Notes: a model not told the origin generated them from the letters alone. A DNA stretch of 64,000 nt from Brevibacterium paucivorans (GCF_016907735.1 NZ_JAFBCP010000001.1:2346105-2410104); one strand, 5' to 3'; positions 24,232 to 34,165 are shown, numbered from the stretch's first letter. Numbers and translations: made by a program.

Positions 24232-24267
24232 GAATAGCGAACCGCCCGCTTTTCAGAGAGGACTTAC

Positions 24268-24993
24268 GTGAGCGCACGCCCCGGACAAGATCTGCGCACC
24301 CGCCAGCAAGTGCTGGCGATCGTGCTCGATCAAGGGCCCATCAGCGCCTCGGGTATTGCGCGTCTGGTTGATCTAACGCCGGCGGCTATCCGCCGCCACC
24401 TCGACGCTTTGGAAAAGGAAAACGCGATCGAGGTGCGTGAGTTAGCGGGAGTGAAAGCAGGCCGAGGTCGTCCCGCACGCCACTATGTCGTCACCTCGGC
24501 GGGTCACGCGCAGATTTCCCACGCATACGACCAAGTTGCGGTGGAGGCGCTTGACTTTGTGCGATCGGAAATGGGCCGAGAGGCGGTGGAGCGGTTCGCG
24601 CGCGAGCGAGCGCAAGAGTTGCGCGAAAAGCTTGAAGCGCGTTTAGAAGAAGGCGGGAACGTAGCCGCACGGTCGCGCGGGCTGGCGGCGGCGCTGGACA
24701 AAGAGGGATATGCGGCGTCGGCGACACCGGTTGCTGTGGGAACCCCGCTGGAAGCGATGCAGCTGTGCCAGGGGCACTGTCCCATTCAGCACGTCGCGGA
24801 AGAGTACCCAGAGTTTTGTGAAGCTGAACTTGAACAGTTTGGCGACATTTTAGGAGTGGACGTGCGACGTCTTTCGACGTTGGCGAGTGGGGCACACGTG
24901 TGTACCACGCACATTCCCACATCCACCCTGAATCGCCCTTTGCTTGGCACCCACGATGGGAAGAGCAACTCTAAAAAAGGAGGAGAAAGGTGA
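24268..24993 (+). CDS. sufR: Iron-sulfur-sensing repressor SufR
   Basis: SufR represses the suf operon when its own cluster is assembled. Of 241 residues, the N-terminal 75 form a winged HTH ([21 protein letters not shown]), and the C-terminal part has the cluster-ligand cysteines ([24 protein letters not shown]). GTG 24268 has AGAGAGGA upstream. The 3' end overlaps sufB as GTGA. Autoregulation through the inverted repeat at 24217 is likely. Confidence 0.93.
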   Translation: MSARPGQDLRTRQQVLAIVLDQGPISASGIARLVDLTPAAIRRHLDALEKENAIEVRELAGVKAGRGRPARHYVVTSAGHAQISHAYDQVAVEALDFVRSEMGREAVERFARERAQELREKLEARLEEGGNVAARSRGLAAALDKEGYAASATPVAVGTPLEAMQLCQGHCPIQHVAEEYPEFCEAELEQFGDILGVDVRRLSTLASGAHVCTTHIPTSTLNRPLLGTHDGKSNSKKGGER

Positions 24994-26426
24994 CTGACAC
25001 CACCGATTCCAATCCTATTCTGGAGATGAATCCAGAACTTAAGGACATTGGACAATACGCATACGGTTGGCACGACTCAAACGACGCCGGGGCCGATGCC
25101 CAACGTGGGTTGAACGAAGATGTTGTGCGCAATATCTCCAAGCTGAAGGAGGAACCGGAGTGGATGCTTGAGCGTCGTCTCCGTGCTCTGAAGCTGTTTG
25201 ACAAGAAGCCTATGCCGCACTGGGGTGCCGACCTTAGCGGTATCAACTTCGACGACATCAAGTACTTTGTGCGTTCGACTGAGGGTCAGGCGCAGTCGTG
25301 GGAAGACCTGCCTGAAGACATTAAGAACACGTACGACCGGTTGGGGATTCCCGAGGCGGAAAAGCAACGTCTGGTTGCGGGTGTCGCCGCGCAGTACGAG
25401 TCAGAGGTCGTCTACCACAAGATCAACGAAGAGCTCGAACGTCAGGGTGTCATCTTCCTTGACACCGACACGGGTCTGCGGGAGCACCCGGAGATCTTCG
25501 AAGAGTACTTCGGTACCGTGATTCCGTCCGGTGACAACAAGTTCGCCGCCCTTAACACTGCCGTGTGGTCCGGTGGGTCGTTCATCTACGTGCCCAAGGG
25601 TGTTCACGTGGAGATCCCGTTGCAGGCGTACTTCCGCATCAACACGGAAAACATGGGTCAGTTTGAGCGCACGCTCATCATTGCTGACGAAGGCTCGTAC
25701 GTTCACTACGTCGAAGGGTGTACGGCTCCGATTTACAAGTCGGATTCGTTGCACTCCGCAGTGGTCGAGATTATCGCCAAGAAGGATGCACGAGTGCGGT
25801 ACACGACCATCCAGAACTGGTCGAACAACGTGTACAACCTGGTGACCAAGCGTGCGGTTGCTGAAGAAGGCGCGACCATGGAATGGGTCGATGGAAACAT
25901 TGGTTCGAAGGTCACCATGAAGTACCCAGCGATCTGGCTCACGGGTGAGCACGCAAAGGGCGAAACCCTCTCCGTGGCATTCGCTGGGAACGGCCAGCAC
26001 CAGGACACTGGAGCGAAAATGGTGCACGCGGCACCGCACACGCAGTCCTCGATTGTGTCGAAGTCGGTTGCCCGTAACGGAGGACGTGCCGGGTACCGCG
26101 GACTGGTTCACGTTCACCCGGGTGCTAAGGGGTCGTCGAACACGGTTCTGTGTGACGCGCTCCTGGTGGATAACGTGTCGCGCTCGGACACCTACCCGTA
26201 CATCGACATTCGTGAAGATGACGTGGCGCTGGGGCACGAAGCAACCGTGTCGAAGGTGAGCGAGGACCAGCTGTTCTACCTCATGAGTCGTGGACTCGAC
26301 GAAACCGAAGCGATGGCAATGATTGTGCGTGGTTTTGTCGAACCGATCGCCCGAGAACTTCCCATGGAATACGCGCTTGAGCTTAACCGTCTGATCGAAC
26401 TTCAGATGGAAGGCGCGGTAGGTTAA
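24990..26426 (+). CDS. sufB: Fe-S cluster assembly protein SufB
   Basis: SufB is the scaffold subunit of the SufBCD complex on which Fe-S clusters are built. The 478 residues end in the right-handed beta-helix domain shared with SufD ([40 protein letters not shown]). GTG 24990 follows a strong AGGAGG and overlaps the sufR stop. Length is normal and no intein is present, unlike mycobacterial SufB. Confidence 0.96.
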   Translation: MTDTTDSNPILEMNPELKDIGQYAYGWHDSNDAGADAQRGLNEDVVRNISKLKEEPEWMLERRLRALKLFDKKPMPHWGADLSGINFDDIKYFVRSTEGQAQSWEDLPEDIKNTYDRLGIPEAEKQRLVAGVAAQYESEVVYHKINEELERQGVIFLDTDTGLREHPEIFEEYFGTVIPSGDNKFAALNTAVWSGGSFIYVPKGVHVEIPLQAYFRINTENMGQFERTLIIADEGSYVHYVEGCTAPIYKSDSLHSAVVEIIAKKDARVRYTTIQNWSNNVYNLVTKRAVAEEGATMEWVDGNIGSKVTMKYPAIWLTGEHAKGETLSVAFAGNGQHQDTGAKMVHAAPHTQSSIVSKSVARNGGRAGYRGLVHVHPGAKGSSNTVLCDALLVDNVSRSDTYPYIDIREDDVALGHEATVSKVSEDQLFYLMSRGLDETEAMAMIVRGFVEPIARELPMEYALELNRLIELQMEGAVG

Positions 26427-26446
26427 GCGCAGAGGAGACGCATTAC

Positions 26447-27586
26447 ATGACAATTGCAACAGAACACGTTCCGGCTAAGTCGCGTTCCGAACGCACCCGG
26501 AGTTTTAACGTGGCGGATTTCCCGCAGGTGAACGGCCGTGAAGAAGAGTGGCGTTTCACTCCGGTCAAAAAGCTTACCCAGCTGCTGACCGATGAAGAAA
26601 GCACAGCGGAGCTTGCGGTCTCACGTGAACTTCCAGCCGGGGTAGACGTGTCACAGATCAGCCTCGACGAGGCGCGCCAGCTGGGTGTTTCGGCGCCGGA
26701 AGACCTGCCAGCTGTCATCGCGGCTACTCGCGCACCCAGCGTGACCCGCTACGACATCGGCGAAGGTGTTGAGCTGGAGTCCCCAGCCATCATCACTACG
26801 GAAGGTGCGGACAGCGAGAGCCCCACACATAACCACACTGTGGTGACGGTGGGAGCGAACGCTAGCGCAACCATCGTGATCAAGCACACCGGTCACGCAC
26901 AGCTGTCTGAACTGCTCAGCGTGATCGTGGGGCCGGGAGCGCGGGTGAAGCTTGTGACTCTGCAGCTGTGGGATGACGAAGCGGTACACCTGGGACAGCA
27001 CGACGCGGTCGTGGGCAAGGACGCGCAGTTCACGCACATTGCTATCACGCTGGGTGGCAAGATCGTGCGCCTGAACTCGAATGTGTCCTACGACGGTCCA
27101 GGGGGAGAGGCCCAGATGCTGGGGCTGTACTTCGCCGACGCCGGGCAGCACTTGGAACACCGCACGTACGTGGACCACAACACGCCGAATGCCACCTCGG
27201 ACGTTCTGTACAAAGGCGCGTTGCAGGGGAAGGACGCACGCAGCGTGTGGATCGGTGACGTTCTCATTCGCCCGGAAGCCAAGGGGATCGACACGTACGA
27301 ACTCAACCGCAACCTGGTGCTGACCGAGGGTGCGCGCGCGGACTCCGTGCCTAACCTCGAAATTGAGACTGGTGAAATTGAGGGAGCAGGGCACGCGTCG
27401 TCGACCGGCCGATTCGACGAAGAGCACTTGTTCTACCTCATGAGCCGAGGAATCGATGAGAAAACAGCGCGCCGGTTGGTGGTGCGTGGCTTCTTCAACG
27501 AAGTGATCCAGAAGATCGACATCGAACAGATCGAAGAAGTGCTCACAGAACAGATTGAAGAAGAACTTTCCCGGAGCGTGCTGTGA
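26447..27586 (+). CDS. sufD: Fe-S cluster assembly protein SufD
   Basis: Partner of SufB in the SufBC2D scaffold. The 379 residues have the beta-helix core and the C-terminal motif [27 protein letters not shown] 26447 has AGAGGAGA 8 nt upstream. It overlaps the following Rieske ferredoxin gene by 4 nt. Confidence 0.95.
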   Translation: MTIATEHVPAKSRSERTRSFNVADFPQVNGREEEWRFTPVKKLTQLLTDEESTAELAVSRELPAGVDVSQISLDEARQLGVSAPEDLPAVIAATRAPSVTRYDIGEGVELESPAIITTEGADSESPTHNHTVVTVGANASATIVIKHTGHAQLSELLSVIVGPGARVKLVTLQLWDDEAVHLGQHDAVVGKDAQFTHIAITLGGKIVRLNSNVSYDGPGGEAQMLGLYFADAGQHLEHRTYVDHNTPNATSDVLYKGALQGKDARSVWIGDVLIRPEAKGIDTYELNRNLVLTEGARADSVPNLEIETGEIEGAGHASSTGRFDEEHLFYLMSRGIDEKTARRLVVRGFFNEVIQKIDIEQIEEVLTEQIEEELSRSVL

Positions 27587-27885
27587 AGTCCGTTGCGAAA
27601 TCTACCGATGTGACACCGGGGAGCGCGATTCGCGTGAAGGTCGACGGGGTTGAGGTGTGTGTTGCGCGCACCGAAACCGGCGAACTGCACGCTATCGACG
27701 ACCTGTGTACCCACGGTGAAGTGTCACTGTCCGAAGGTGACGTGATGGGGTGTGCAATCGAATGCTGGTTGCACGGCTCCACGTTCGACCTGCGGACCGG
27801 TGAACCCCAAAACCCACCCGCTTTCGACCCCGTCGCAGTGTACGAATGCACGGAACGCGACGGCGAGATCTACGTCAAGCTTTAA
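27583..27885 (+). CDS. Rieske-type [2Fe-2S] ferredoxin of the suf operon
   Basis: A 100-residue soluble non-haem-iron ferredoxin. The two ligand motifs are CTHGE and CWLHGSTFD, giving the Cys-His/Cys-His pattern of a [2Fe-2S] Rieske cluster. The GTG start overlaps the sufD stop as GTGA, so it is translated with the suf genes. It may carry electrons for cluster building or be a client of the pathway; the sequence does not decide. Confidence 0.92.
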   Translation: MKSVAKSTDVTPGSAIRVKVDGVEVCVARTETGELHAIDDLCTHGEVSLSEGDVMGCAIECWLHGSTFDLRTGEPQNPPAFDPVAVYECTERDGEIYVKL

Positions 27886-27900
27886 AGAAAGAAGAGATTT

Positions 27901-28650
27901 ATGTCCACACTTTCCATCCGCGACCTCAAGGTCAGCGTAGAAACCGACAAGGGATCCAAGCAGATCCTCAAGGGCGTCAACTTAGACATCAAGTCCAACG
28001 AAACCCACGCAATCATGGGGCCAAACGGTTCCGGTAAGTCCACTCTGGCGTACGCGATCGCAGGACACCCGGCATACCACATCGAAGGTGGTTCGGTGAA
28101 GCTGGACGGTGAAGAGATGCTGGAGCTCAGCGTGGACGAACGCGCACGCGCTGGTCTGTTCCTCGCTATGCAGTACCCGGTCGAAGTTCCCGGTGTCACT
28201 GTGACGAACTTCTTGCGTTCTGCTAAGACCGCGATCGATGGGGAAGCTCCCAAACTCCGTACGTGGGCCAAGGAGCTCAACCAGGCGATGAGCGAACTGA
28301 AGGTGGACCCCGAGTTCGCGTCGCGTAACGTGAATGAAGGGTTCTCTGGTGGTGAGAAGAAGCGCCACGAGATCCTGCAGATGGAACTGCTCAAGCCACG
28401 TTTTGCGATTCTGGACGAAACCGACTCCGGGCTTGACGTTGACGCGTTGCGCATTGTGTCTGAAGGTGTCAACCGTGCGCAGAGCAACACGGACGTGGGC
28501 GTTCTGCTCATTACCCACTACACGCGTATCCTGCAGTACATCAAGCCTGATTACGTACACGTGTTGGTCAACGGGCAGGTGGCCGAAGAAGGTGGCCCCG
28601 AGCTTGCGAACCAGCTCGAAGCTGAAGGCTACGACCGCTTCCAGAAGTGA
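27901..28650 (+). CDS. sufC: Fe-S cluster assembly ATPase SufC
   Basis: ABC-type ATPase that drives conformational change in SufB-SufD. The 249 residues carry Walker A GPNGSGKST, signature FSGGEKKRHEIL, Walker B FAILDETDSGLD, and switch His in LITHYTRIL, all typical of SufC. ATG 27901 has AGAAGAG upstream, 15 nt after the Rieske gene. Confidence 0.97.
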   Translation: MSTLSIRDLKVSVETDKGSKQILKGVNLDIKSNETHAIMGPNGSGKSTLAYAIAGHPAYHIEGGSVKLDGEEMLELSVDERARAGLFLAMQYPVEVPGVTVTNFLRSAKTAIDGEAPKLRTWAKELNQAMSELKVDPEFASRNVNEGFSGGEKKRHEILQMELLKPRFAILDETDSGLDVDALRIVSEGVNRAQSNTDVGVLLITHYTRILQYIKPDYVHVLVNGQVAEEGGPELANQLEAEGYDRFQK

Positions 28651-29894
28651 TGACGACGCAGGAATTCACACGTTTACGAAGCGACTTCCCGCTTTTGACG
28701 CGGGAGGTGGCGGGATCACCGCTCGCGTATTTGGATTCTGGTGCGACTTCTCAGAAGCCCGAATGCGTGATTGACGCTGAACAGGAGTTCAACACACGTC
28801 ACAACTCAGCGGTTCACCGTGGCGCGCACACGCTGGCCACCGAGGCGACCGACGCCTTTGAGGGCGCGCGTGCCAAGGTGGCGGCTTTCGTGGGAGCGAA
28901 ACCGTCGCAGGTGTGCTGGATGAAGAATGCGACAGAAGCGCTCAACGTTGTGGCGATGGGGATGGGTTTCGCCACCGATGGTCCGCTTGCGCTGGGGCCT
29001 GGCGATTCGATTGTCATTACGCAGATGGAGCACCATGCGAATCTGGTGCCGTGGCAGCAGATGGCGCTTCGGACCGGTGCTGAGTTGCGGTACATTCCGA
29101 TCACGGACGAAGGCACGCTGGACCTGAGTGATGTGGACTCCATTGCTGATGCGTCAACCAAGGTCATGGCGTTCACGCATGTGTCTAACGTGTTGGCGAC
29201 GGTAAACCCGGTTGATCAGTTGGTTGAGCACGCTAAGAAGATTGGTGCGGTCACGGTTCTTGACGCGTGCCAGTCTGTTCCGCACATGCAGGTTGACTTC
29301 CCTGCAATGGGTGTGGACTTCGCCGCGTTTTCCGGACACAAGATGCTGGGACCATCCGGCATTGGCGTGCTCTACGGCAAGCAGGACGCGCTGAACGCGT
29401 TGCCTCCGGTGTTGACGGGTGGGTCGATGATCGAAACCGTCACCATGGAGGAGTCCACGTTCCTGCCTGCGCCTCAGCGGTTTGAGGCTGGAACCCAGCC
29501 GGTCGCACAGGCCGTGGGACTCGCGGCGGCGGTCGACTACCTCACTCATGTGGGAATGGATCGAATCGCTCAGCATGAGCAGGAGTTGGCTCAGATCTTG
29601 GCTGAAGGCGTCGCGAAGATTCCTGGTGTGCGGCTGTTGGGGCCCGCCAACAGGAGCGTGTCGACCGTGGCCGTGGATGTCGAGGGCGTACACGCGCACG
29701 ATGTGGGCCAGTACCTTGACGCGGACGGCGTGGCTGTGCGCGTGGGGCACCACTGTGCGATGCCACTGCACGCCCGTCTGGGCGTGCGTGCCTCGACGCG
29801 GGCGTCTGCGTACGTGTATTCGACGGTTGAAGAGTGCGAGCGGTTCTTGGATTCGCTGGCGCGTGTGCGGGGCTACTTTGGGGTGGAATCATGA
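28650..29894 (+). CDS. sufS: Cysteine desulfurase SufS
   Basis: PLP enzyme that takes sulfur from cysteine and passes it to SufU. The PLP lysine is in FSGHKMLGPSGIGVLYG and the persulfide-forming cysteine in RVGHHCAMPLHARLG. ATG 28650 (414 residues) shares its A with the sufC stop (TGATG); a GTG 3 nt earlier is also possible. It overlaps sufU by 4 nt. Confidence 0.95.
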   Translation: MTTQEFTRLRSDFPLLTREVAGSPLAYLDSGATSQKPECVIDAEQEFNTRHNSAVHRGAHTLATEATDAFEGARAKVAAFVGAKPSQVCWMKNATEALNVVAMGMGFATDGPLALGPGDSIVITQMEHHANLVPWQQMALRTGAELRYIPITDEGTLDLSDVDSIADASTKVMAFTHVSNVLATVNPVDQLVEHAKKIGAVTVLDACQSVPHMQVDFPAMGVDFAAFSGHKMLGPSGIGVLYGKQDALNALPPVLTGGSMIETVTMEESTFLPAPQRFEAGTQPVAQAVGLAAAVDYLTHVGMDRIAQHEQELAQILAEGVAKIPGVRLLGPANRSVSTVAVDVEGVHAHDVGQYLDADGVAVRVGHHCAMPLHARLGVRASTRASAYVYSTVEECERFLDSLARVRGYFGVES

Positions 29895-30355
29895 ATCTGG
29901 ATCAGTTGTATCAGCAAGTGATTCTGGATCACTCAAAGGAACGGCACGGCAATGTCCCGTTTGATGAGCGGGAAGTGTTGGGTAAGTCCCACCAGGTGAA
30001 CCCCATGTGTGGGGATGAAATTACCGCCGAGGTCGTCGCCGGGGACGATGGCGCGCTGGAGGTGCGCTGGGAAGGCGACGGCTGTTCGATCTCGATGGCG
30101 TCAGCGTCAGTGGCGTGCGAGATTTATGACGACGAGGGTCGTGAAGCGTTTGACCGTGCGGAGGCGGAGTTCCACGAGCTCATGCATTCGCGCGGTGCCG
30201 TTGAGGCCGATGAGGACGTGCTGTTTGACGCAGCCGCGTTTGCCGGGGTGAGTAAGTTCCCGGCGCGCATTAAGTGCGCGTTGCTCGCGTGGATTGCCAT
30301 AAAGGACGCTCTGTCACAAGCTGAGAGTAGTAAGGAGGGAGGACAGCATGACTGA
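29891..30355 (+). CDS. sufU: Zinc-dependent sulfurtransferase SufU
   Basis: Accepts the persulfide from SufS. The 154 residues have the three conserved cysteines (NPMCGDEIT with the Asp, GDGCSISMAS, RIKCALLAW) that bind zinc in Gram-positive SufU. ATG 29891 overlaps the sufS stop as ATGA; the open extension upstream lies inside sufS. It is followed by sufT with an 8-base overlap. Confidence 0.94.
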   Translation: MNLDQLYQQVILDHSKERHGNVPFDEREVLGKSHQVNPMCGDEITAEVVAGDDGALEVRWEGDGCSISMASASVACEIYDDEGREAFDRAEAEFHELMHSRGAVEADEDVLFDAAAFAGVSKFPARIKCALLAWIAIKDALSQAESSKEGGQHD

Positions 30356-30683
30356 GGTCGTTGACCAACCGACGAATGCGACTCCGGAAGAAGTGATTGA
30401 CGCGCTGATGGATGTCATGGACCCGGAGTTGGGTGTGAACATCGTGGACTTGGGGCTGGTGTATGGCGCGACCGTGGATGAAGAAGGTGTAGCGATCATT
30501 GAAATGACGCTGACCTCTGCCGCGTGCCCGCTCACCGATGTGATCGAAGACCAGTGTGCGCACGCGTTGGACGGAATCGTGCCAGCGTTCCGGATCAACT
30601 GGGTGTGGATGCCGCCGTGGGGTCCCGAGAAGATCACGGAAGATGGGCGTGAGCAGATGCGCGCCCTGGGCTTCAATATTTAG
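30348..30683 (+). CDS. sufT: SufT / MIP18-family (DUF59) Fe-S maturation factor
   Basis: A 111-residue DUF59 protein that helps deliver Fe-S clusters. The core is EEVIDALMDVMDPELGVNIVDLGL with later LTSAACPLTDVI containing the conserved Cys. AAGGAGGGAGG precedes the ATG. It is the last gene of the suf operon; the G+C content drops immediately after it. No clear terminator hairpin is seen in the 41 bases before the convergent nitrilase gene. Confidence 0.92.
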   Translation: MTEVVDQPTNATPEEVIDALMDVMDPELGVNIVDLGLVYGATVDEEGVAIIEMTLTSAACPLTDVIEDQCAHALDGIVPAFRINWVWMPPWGPEKITEDGREQMRALGFNI

Positions 30684-30724
30684 GGGTTTTGGTTAAAGCT
30701 GGGCGTTAGGTACCTGGTTGCTGC

Positions 30725-31645
30725 TCACTCGAAGCTGACCGAGTGCTGTGGCGAGGTATCAACGCTCAGCTTGAACACGTCTGGACGCGAGTAGTGCCCC
30801 GCAGAGTCGAAGTCCAGGTGACCTCGGGTTTTTGCTTCTGGGTCAATGTCAGCGTAAAGAATTGTTTCTTCATTGAAGACGGGACCTGCTAGGAGTTTTC
30901 CTGTTGGGTCAACGATGAGGCTTCCACCACGCATAACGGTATCGCCGGCTGGCAGGTCATGGTCGAGGTGATAGTTTTCTGGATATTGTTCCTTAGTGAT
31001 GTATTGGCAAGCAGACAGGACGTGTACCCTTCCTTCAAGAGCGATGTGAGTCATTGTGGACACCCACGTTTCCCGGTCGTCTGCTGTGGGTGCACAGTAG
31101 ACTTCGACGCCTTTTGAGTACATTGTTTGTCGGAGCAACGGCATGTAGTTTTCCCAGCAAATGACCGCACCGGTGCGTCCTGCGGGTGTGTCCATGGTGT
31201 CAAGAGTGGATCCATCCCCAAAACCCCAAATGAGACGTTCCGTGCCAGTAGGCATGAGTTTGCGGTGCTTTCCCACCACTCCGCGTTTGGGGTCGATCAT
31301 GAGAGCTGTGCAGTACAGAGTATTACCGTCGCGTTCGATAATTCCTATGACGACGTTGATGGAGTGAGCAGAAGCGGCCTCGGTCAGCGTTGCGATCTCG
31401 TCGCCTTCAATACGAACAGCTCCTGCGACGTACTGCGCGTACTCGGCGCGACCCTTATCTGTACGAAATCCTACATACCCACCAAATGCAAGGCCTTTTG
31501 GGTACCCGCCTATGAATGCTTCCGGAAACACTACTAGTTTTGCTCCGGTATCTGCAGCCTCAGCTAGTAACGCAACTGCTTTTTGCGTAGATGCCTTGGC
31601 GTCGAATGGAACGCTTGCCGCTTGTACAACTGCAACTTTTGTCAT
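30725..31645 (-). CDS. Nitrilase (carbon-nitrogen hydrolase family)
   Basis: Hydrolyses a nitrile to the acid and ammonia. The 306 residues contain the full triad: Glu42 in VFPEAFIGGYPKG, Lys129 in HRKLMPTGTER, Cys163 in ICWENYMPLLR. The CWENYMPL form separates true nitrilases from amidases and carbamoylases of the superfamily. ATG 31645 has ACAGGAGA upstream. It lies 60 nt downstream of the MFS gene and is probably cotranscribed with it. The natural nitrile (aliphatic, aryl-aliphatic or cyanide-like) cannot be read from sequence. Confidence 0.9.
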   Translation of the reverse strand: MTKVAVVQAASVPFDAKASTQKAVALLAEAADTGAKLVVFPEAFIGGYPKGLAFGGYVGFRTDKGRAEYAQYVAGAVRIEGDEIATLTEAASAHSINVVIGIIERDGNTLYCTALMIDPKRGVVGKHRKLMPTGTERLIWGFGDGSTLDTMDTPAGRTGAVICWENYMPLLRQTMYSKGVEVYCAPTADDRETWVSTMTHIALEGRVHVLSACQYITKEQYPENYHLDHDLPAGDTVMRGGSLIVDPTGKLLAGPVFNEETILYADIDPEAKTRGHLDFDSAGHYSRPDVFKLSVDTSPQHSVSFE

Positions 31646-31705
31646 GGAACTTCTCCTGTTTCAGTGTGAACATTCTATAAATGTGTGATGTAGCAAGTTC
31701 GATTA

Positions 31706-33031
31706 CTACCCTTGGTTAATATCGACACCTTTTGTTTCTTCAAGTAGTGGAAAAAGAACGATCAGTGCAAAGCAACACACGCAAATAATGTAGAAACTAG
31801 GTGAGACCAGAACTCCAGTGGTGTTTACAAGGAAAGTCGCGATAAATGGTCCGGGGCCGGCAAGGGCAGCATAAGCAACGTTGTAGCCGATCGCAGACCC
31901 TGTCGCACGAATTGACGCAGGAAATACCTCAACGAGTAAAACGTTGTTAACAACTGCAGAACAAGCTACAAAGAAAGCAAATCCTGTCATTCCAAACAAC
32001 GCGAAGAAAAAGTTTCCAGTACTCATAAGTAAGAATGCCGGTAGACTCCAAAGTATTAGACCGATTAGTGCCGTGTATAGCACTGGTCGTCGACCGAATT
32101 TGTCCGTGAGAAATCCTGCCAATGGATTAAATGCGACGTAGAAGGCTGTCGCGATTGAGCAGATCAACAGGGCATGAAACCGATTCATCCCAACTGAGCC
32201 TGACAAGAAATTGTTCATGTAGGTAATTAAGTAGTAGAGGCTGACGCCGAAAACACCAGAAAATGCTAACGTCATAACGAAAGCCTTGAGCTTTTGTTTG
32301 GTGGATATAGGCTTCACAAGGTTGTTGGCACGTCGTTTCTCTAAAGTCTCGAATACAGGGGTGTCCTCTAAGCGACGACGTATATAGACAGCGATGACTG
32401 CCATGATGATGGAAGCGACAAAAGGAATTCTCCACCCCCATGAGTAAAGCGAATCACCAGTCAACAAACCTGACAGGAAAGCTGCCGAAATAGTGCCGGA
32501 GAGGAAAGCTAGTGCAGCAGTGCCAGTGATAACGCTCGCATAGACAGCGCGTTTTTCGGAAGGAGCGACCTCGCCGATATAGGTTGCAGCGCTCGTCCAT
32601 TCACTACCGGCGAAAGCACCCTGAAGAAGTCTCAGGACTACAACTGCGATCGGTGCGATGATACCGATCTGGTGAAATGAAGGAATTAGTCCTATAAGTG
32701 CAGTGACCGTTCCCATGCCTAGTACGGTTACGAAAAGTACGATTTTGCGTCCGTGTTTGTCGCCGATTGGGCCGAGTATAAAGGCCCCAAAGGGACGAGA
32801 AAGAAATCCGACCGCGAAAACGGCGAATGAGGAAAGGATTTCTGTGGTCGGATTACCCGTGGGGAAAAACTGTGAACCGATGACTGCGGCAAAGTACCCG
32901 TAAATGGCAAAGTCAAACCACTCTAAGAAGTTGCCGATACCAATTGCCGCCAATTGATGTCTGCGCTCAGTAGGCCTCTGCGCAGTTTCAGGTTGTTCGT
33001 GGTTAGCGTTGTCGATTGAACTTGAAGACAT
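31706..33031 (-). CDS. MFS metabolite:H+ symporter (MHS family)
   Basis: A 441-residue, twelve-helix transporter. The MHS subfamily is indicated by NFLEWFDFAIYGYFA in helix 1, GPIGDKHGRKIVL in the first cytoplasmic loop, and RRLEDTPVFETLEKR in the central loop. This family imports small organic acids, osmolytes and aromatic acids with protons. ATG 33031 is preceded by AAAGGAGGT, a perfect ribosome-binding site; the upstream open extension crosses the promoter and is rejected. It probably carries the nitrilase substrate or product. Confidence 0.88.
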   Translation of the reverse strand: MSSSSIDNANHEQPETAQRPTERRHQLAAIGIGNFLEWFDFAIYGYFAAVIGSQFFPTGNPTTEILSSFAVFAVGFLSRPFGAFILGPIGDKHGRKIVLFVTVLGMGTVTALIGLIPSFHQIGIIAPIAVVVLRLLQGAFAGSEWTSAATYIGEVAPSEKRAVYASVITGTAALAFLSGTISAAFLSGLLTGDSLYSWGWRIPFVASIIMAVIAVYIRRRLEDTPVFETLEKRRANNLVKPISTKQKLKAFVMTLAFSGVFGVSLYYLITYMNNFLSGSVGMNRFHALLICSIATAFYVAFNPLAGFLTDKFGRRPVLYTALIGLILWSLPAFLLMSTGNFFFALFGMTGFAFFVACSAVVNNVLLVEVFPASIRATGSAIGYNVAYAALAGPGPFIATFLVNTTGVLVSPSFYIICVCCFALIVLFPLLEETKGVDINQG

Positions 33032-33122
33032 CTTTGACCTCCTTTGATGACGCCCTAACCAATAAGTACGGTCATGTGCTCCCACTTTCTCGTTGGTCTT
33101 GTAATTCGTCAAACAAATATTT
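33032..33122. promoter_or_regulatory. Divergent MFS/LysR promoter region
   Basis: This 91-base A/T-rich gap separates the divergent MFS and LysR starts, the usual place for LysR binding. AAATATTT at 33115-33122 is palindromic and abuts the LysR ATG, which lacks a ribosome-binding site. I could not settle on a T-N11-A box. Confidence 0.4.
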
Positions 33123-34055
33123 ATGATCGGTAACATTGACAGAATTTCTTTGAACCAGGTTGACCTGAACCTGCTCGTTGTTTTTCAAGTCCTCATGCAA
33201 GAGCGAAATGTTACGCGAGCGGGGTATAAGCTGAACCTTTCACAGAGCGCGGTGAGTGCGTCTCTCCGACGACTTCGTAAGCTCTTTGATGACCCGCTGT
33301 TTGAACGTACCCGTGGCGGTATGGCCCCTACATCAAAAGCACTGGCGCTGTCTGTAAACCTAAGTCCGAGTCTTAATGCAATTGCGAAAGCAATACTGGA
33401 AGATAGTGAGTTCGAACCATGGAAGAGCTCGAAAACGTTTCACCTGGCAATGTCCGATGACGTAGAGGTGCTGTTCGCTCCCTGGATCGCACGACAGAAA
33501 ATGGACCATGATTGGAGCGTAGGGTTTTCCATTCATCAAACAAATAGTCATCTTTGGAAGATGACTATTGATAACCCACTTATCGACGTTATTCTGACCA
33601 CCACTCCAGTAACCTTGCCAGCTGACGTCCAATCTGAACCTTTGTTTTCTGCGGAGTATTGCTGCCTATATAACCCACGTCAACTTAACCTTTCAGACCC
33701 GATTAGTGAACGTGAATACATTGAGACAAGGCATGCGCGTGTCTCCTTCGAAGGTCAACGTGGTTGGGTTGACGATGTTTTGTCGGTAATGGGTCATAGT
33801 CGTAAGACGTTGTGCACTACAAGTCACTTTTTGGGTCTAGTGCCGCTACTACGCGATTTACCAGTGATTGCAACTGTGCCGGAACCTGCTGCTCGACGCA
33901 TCAGTGATTTGATTGATGTGAAAACTTCGTCAGTTCCAATCAAGACGAGACGCTTCACTATATCTGCGACGTGGAAGGTTTCCGATGACTCTTTGCCGGA
34001 AAGCATGTGGCTGAGGCAACTGTTGAAGAGCTTTGTCCGCAGCTATGACCTCTGA
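33123..34055 (+). CDS. LysR-family transcriptional regulator
   Basis: A 310-residue LysR regulator. The N-terminal winged HTH is clear (DLNLLVVFQVLMQERNVTRAG, LSQSAVSASLRRLRKLFDDPLF), followed by a NodD/LinR-type effector domain. It is divergent from the MFS-nitrilase pair and most likely activates it in response to a substrate. No ribosome-binding site precedes the ATG, so the message may be leaderless or the start may be slightly downstream. It shares the low G+C content of its neighbours. Confidence 0.88.
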   Translation: MIGNIDRISLNQVDLNLLVVFQVLMQERNVTRAGYKLNLSQSAVSASLRRLRKLFDDPLFERTRGGMAPTSKALALSVNLSPSLNAIAKAILEDSEFEPWKSSKTFHLAMSDDVEVLFAPWIARQKMDHDWSVGFSIHQTNSHLWKMTIDNPLIDVILTTTPVTLPADVQSEPLFSAEYCCLYNPRQLNLSDPISEREYIETRHARVSFEGQRGWVDDVLSVMGHSRKTLCTTSHFLGLVPLLRDLPVIATVPEPAARRISDLIDVKTSSVPIKTRRFTISATWKVSDDSLPESMWLRQLLKSFVRSYDL

Positions 34056-34165
34056 CGAAATCCTTCAGTGGTAAAGAGCAATCGCGACGCAAAGTCTGCC
34101 ATTTCCATACAGTGAAAACGAATAGACAAGCAAGGCACTAACGCCAAAAGAGTCAAGCATTCGTT

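Larger units (their letters stand above)
30684..34165. other. Low-G+C catabolic insertion (nitrilase, MFS, LysR)
   Basis: Three genes with A/T-rich codons interrupt the core chromosome between sufT and the YpfJ-like gene. By direct count 31921-31980 has 22 G+C of 60, whereas a core line in gap (9001-9060) has 37 of 60. No integrase, repeats or tRNA were found at the edges. The arrangement, with enzyme and symporter on one strand and a LysR regulator on the other, is that of a self-contained catabolic module. Confidence 0.7.
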
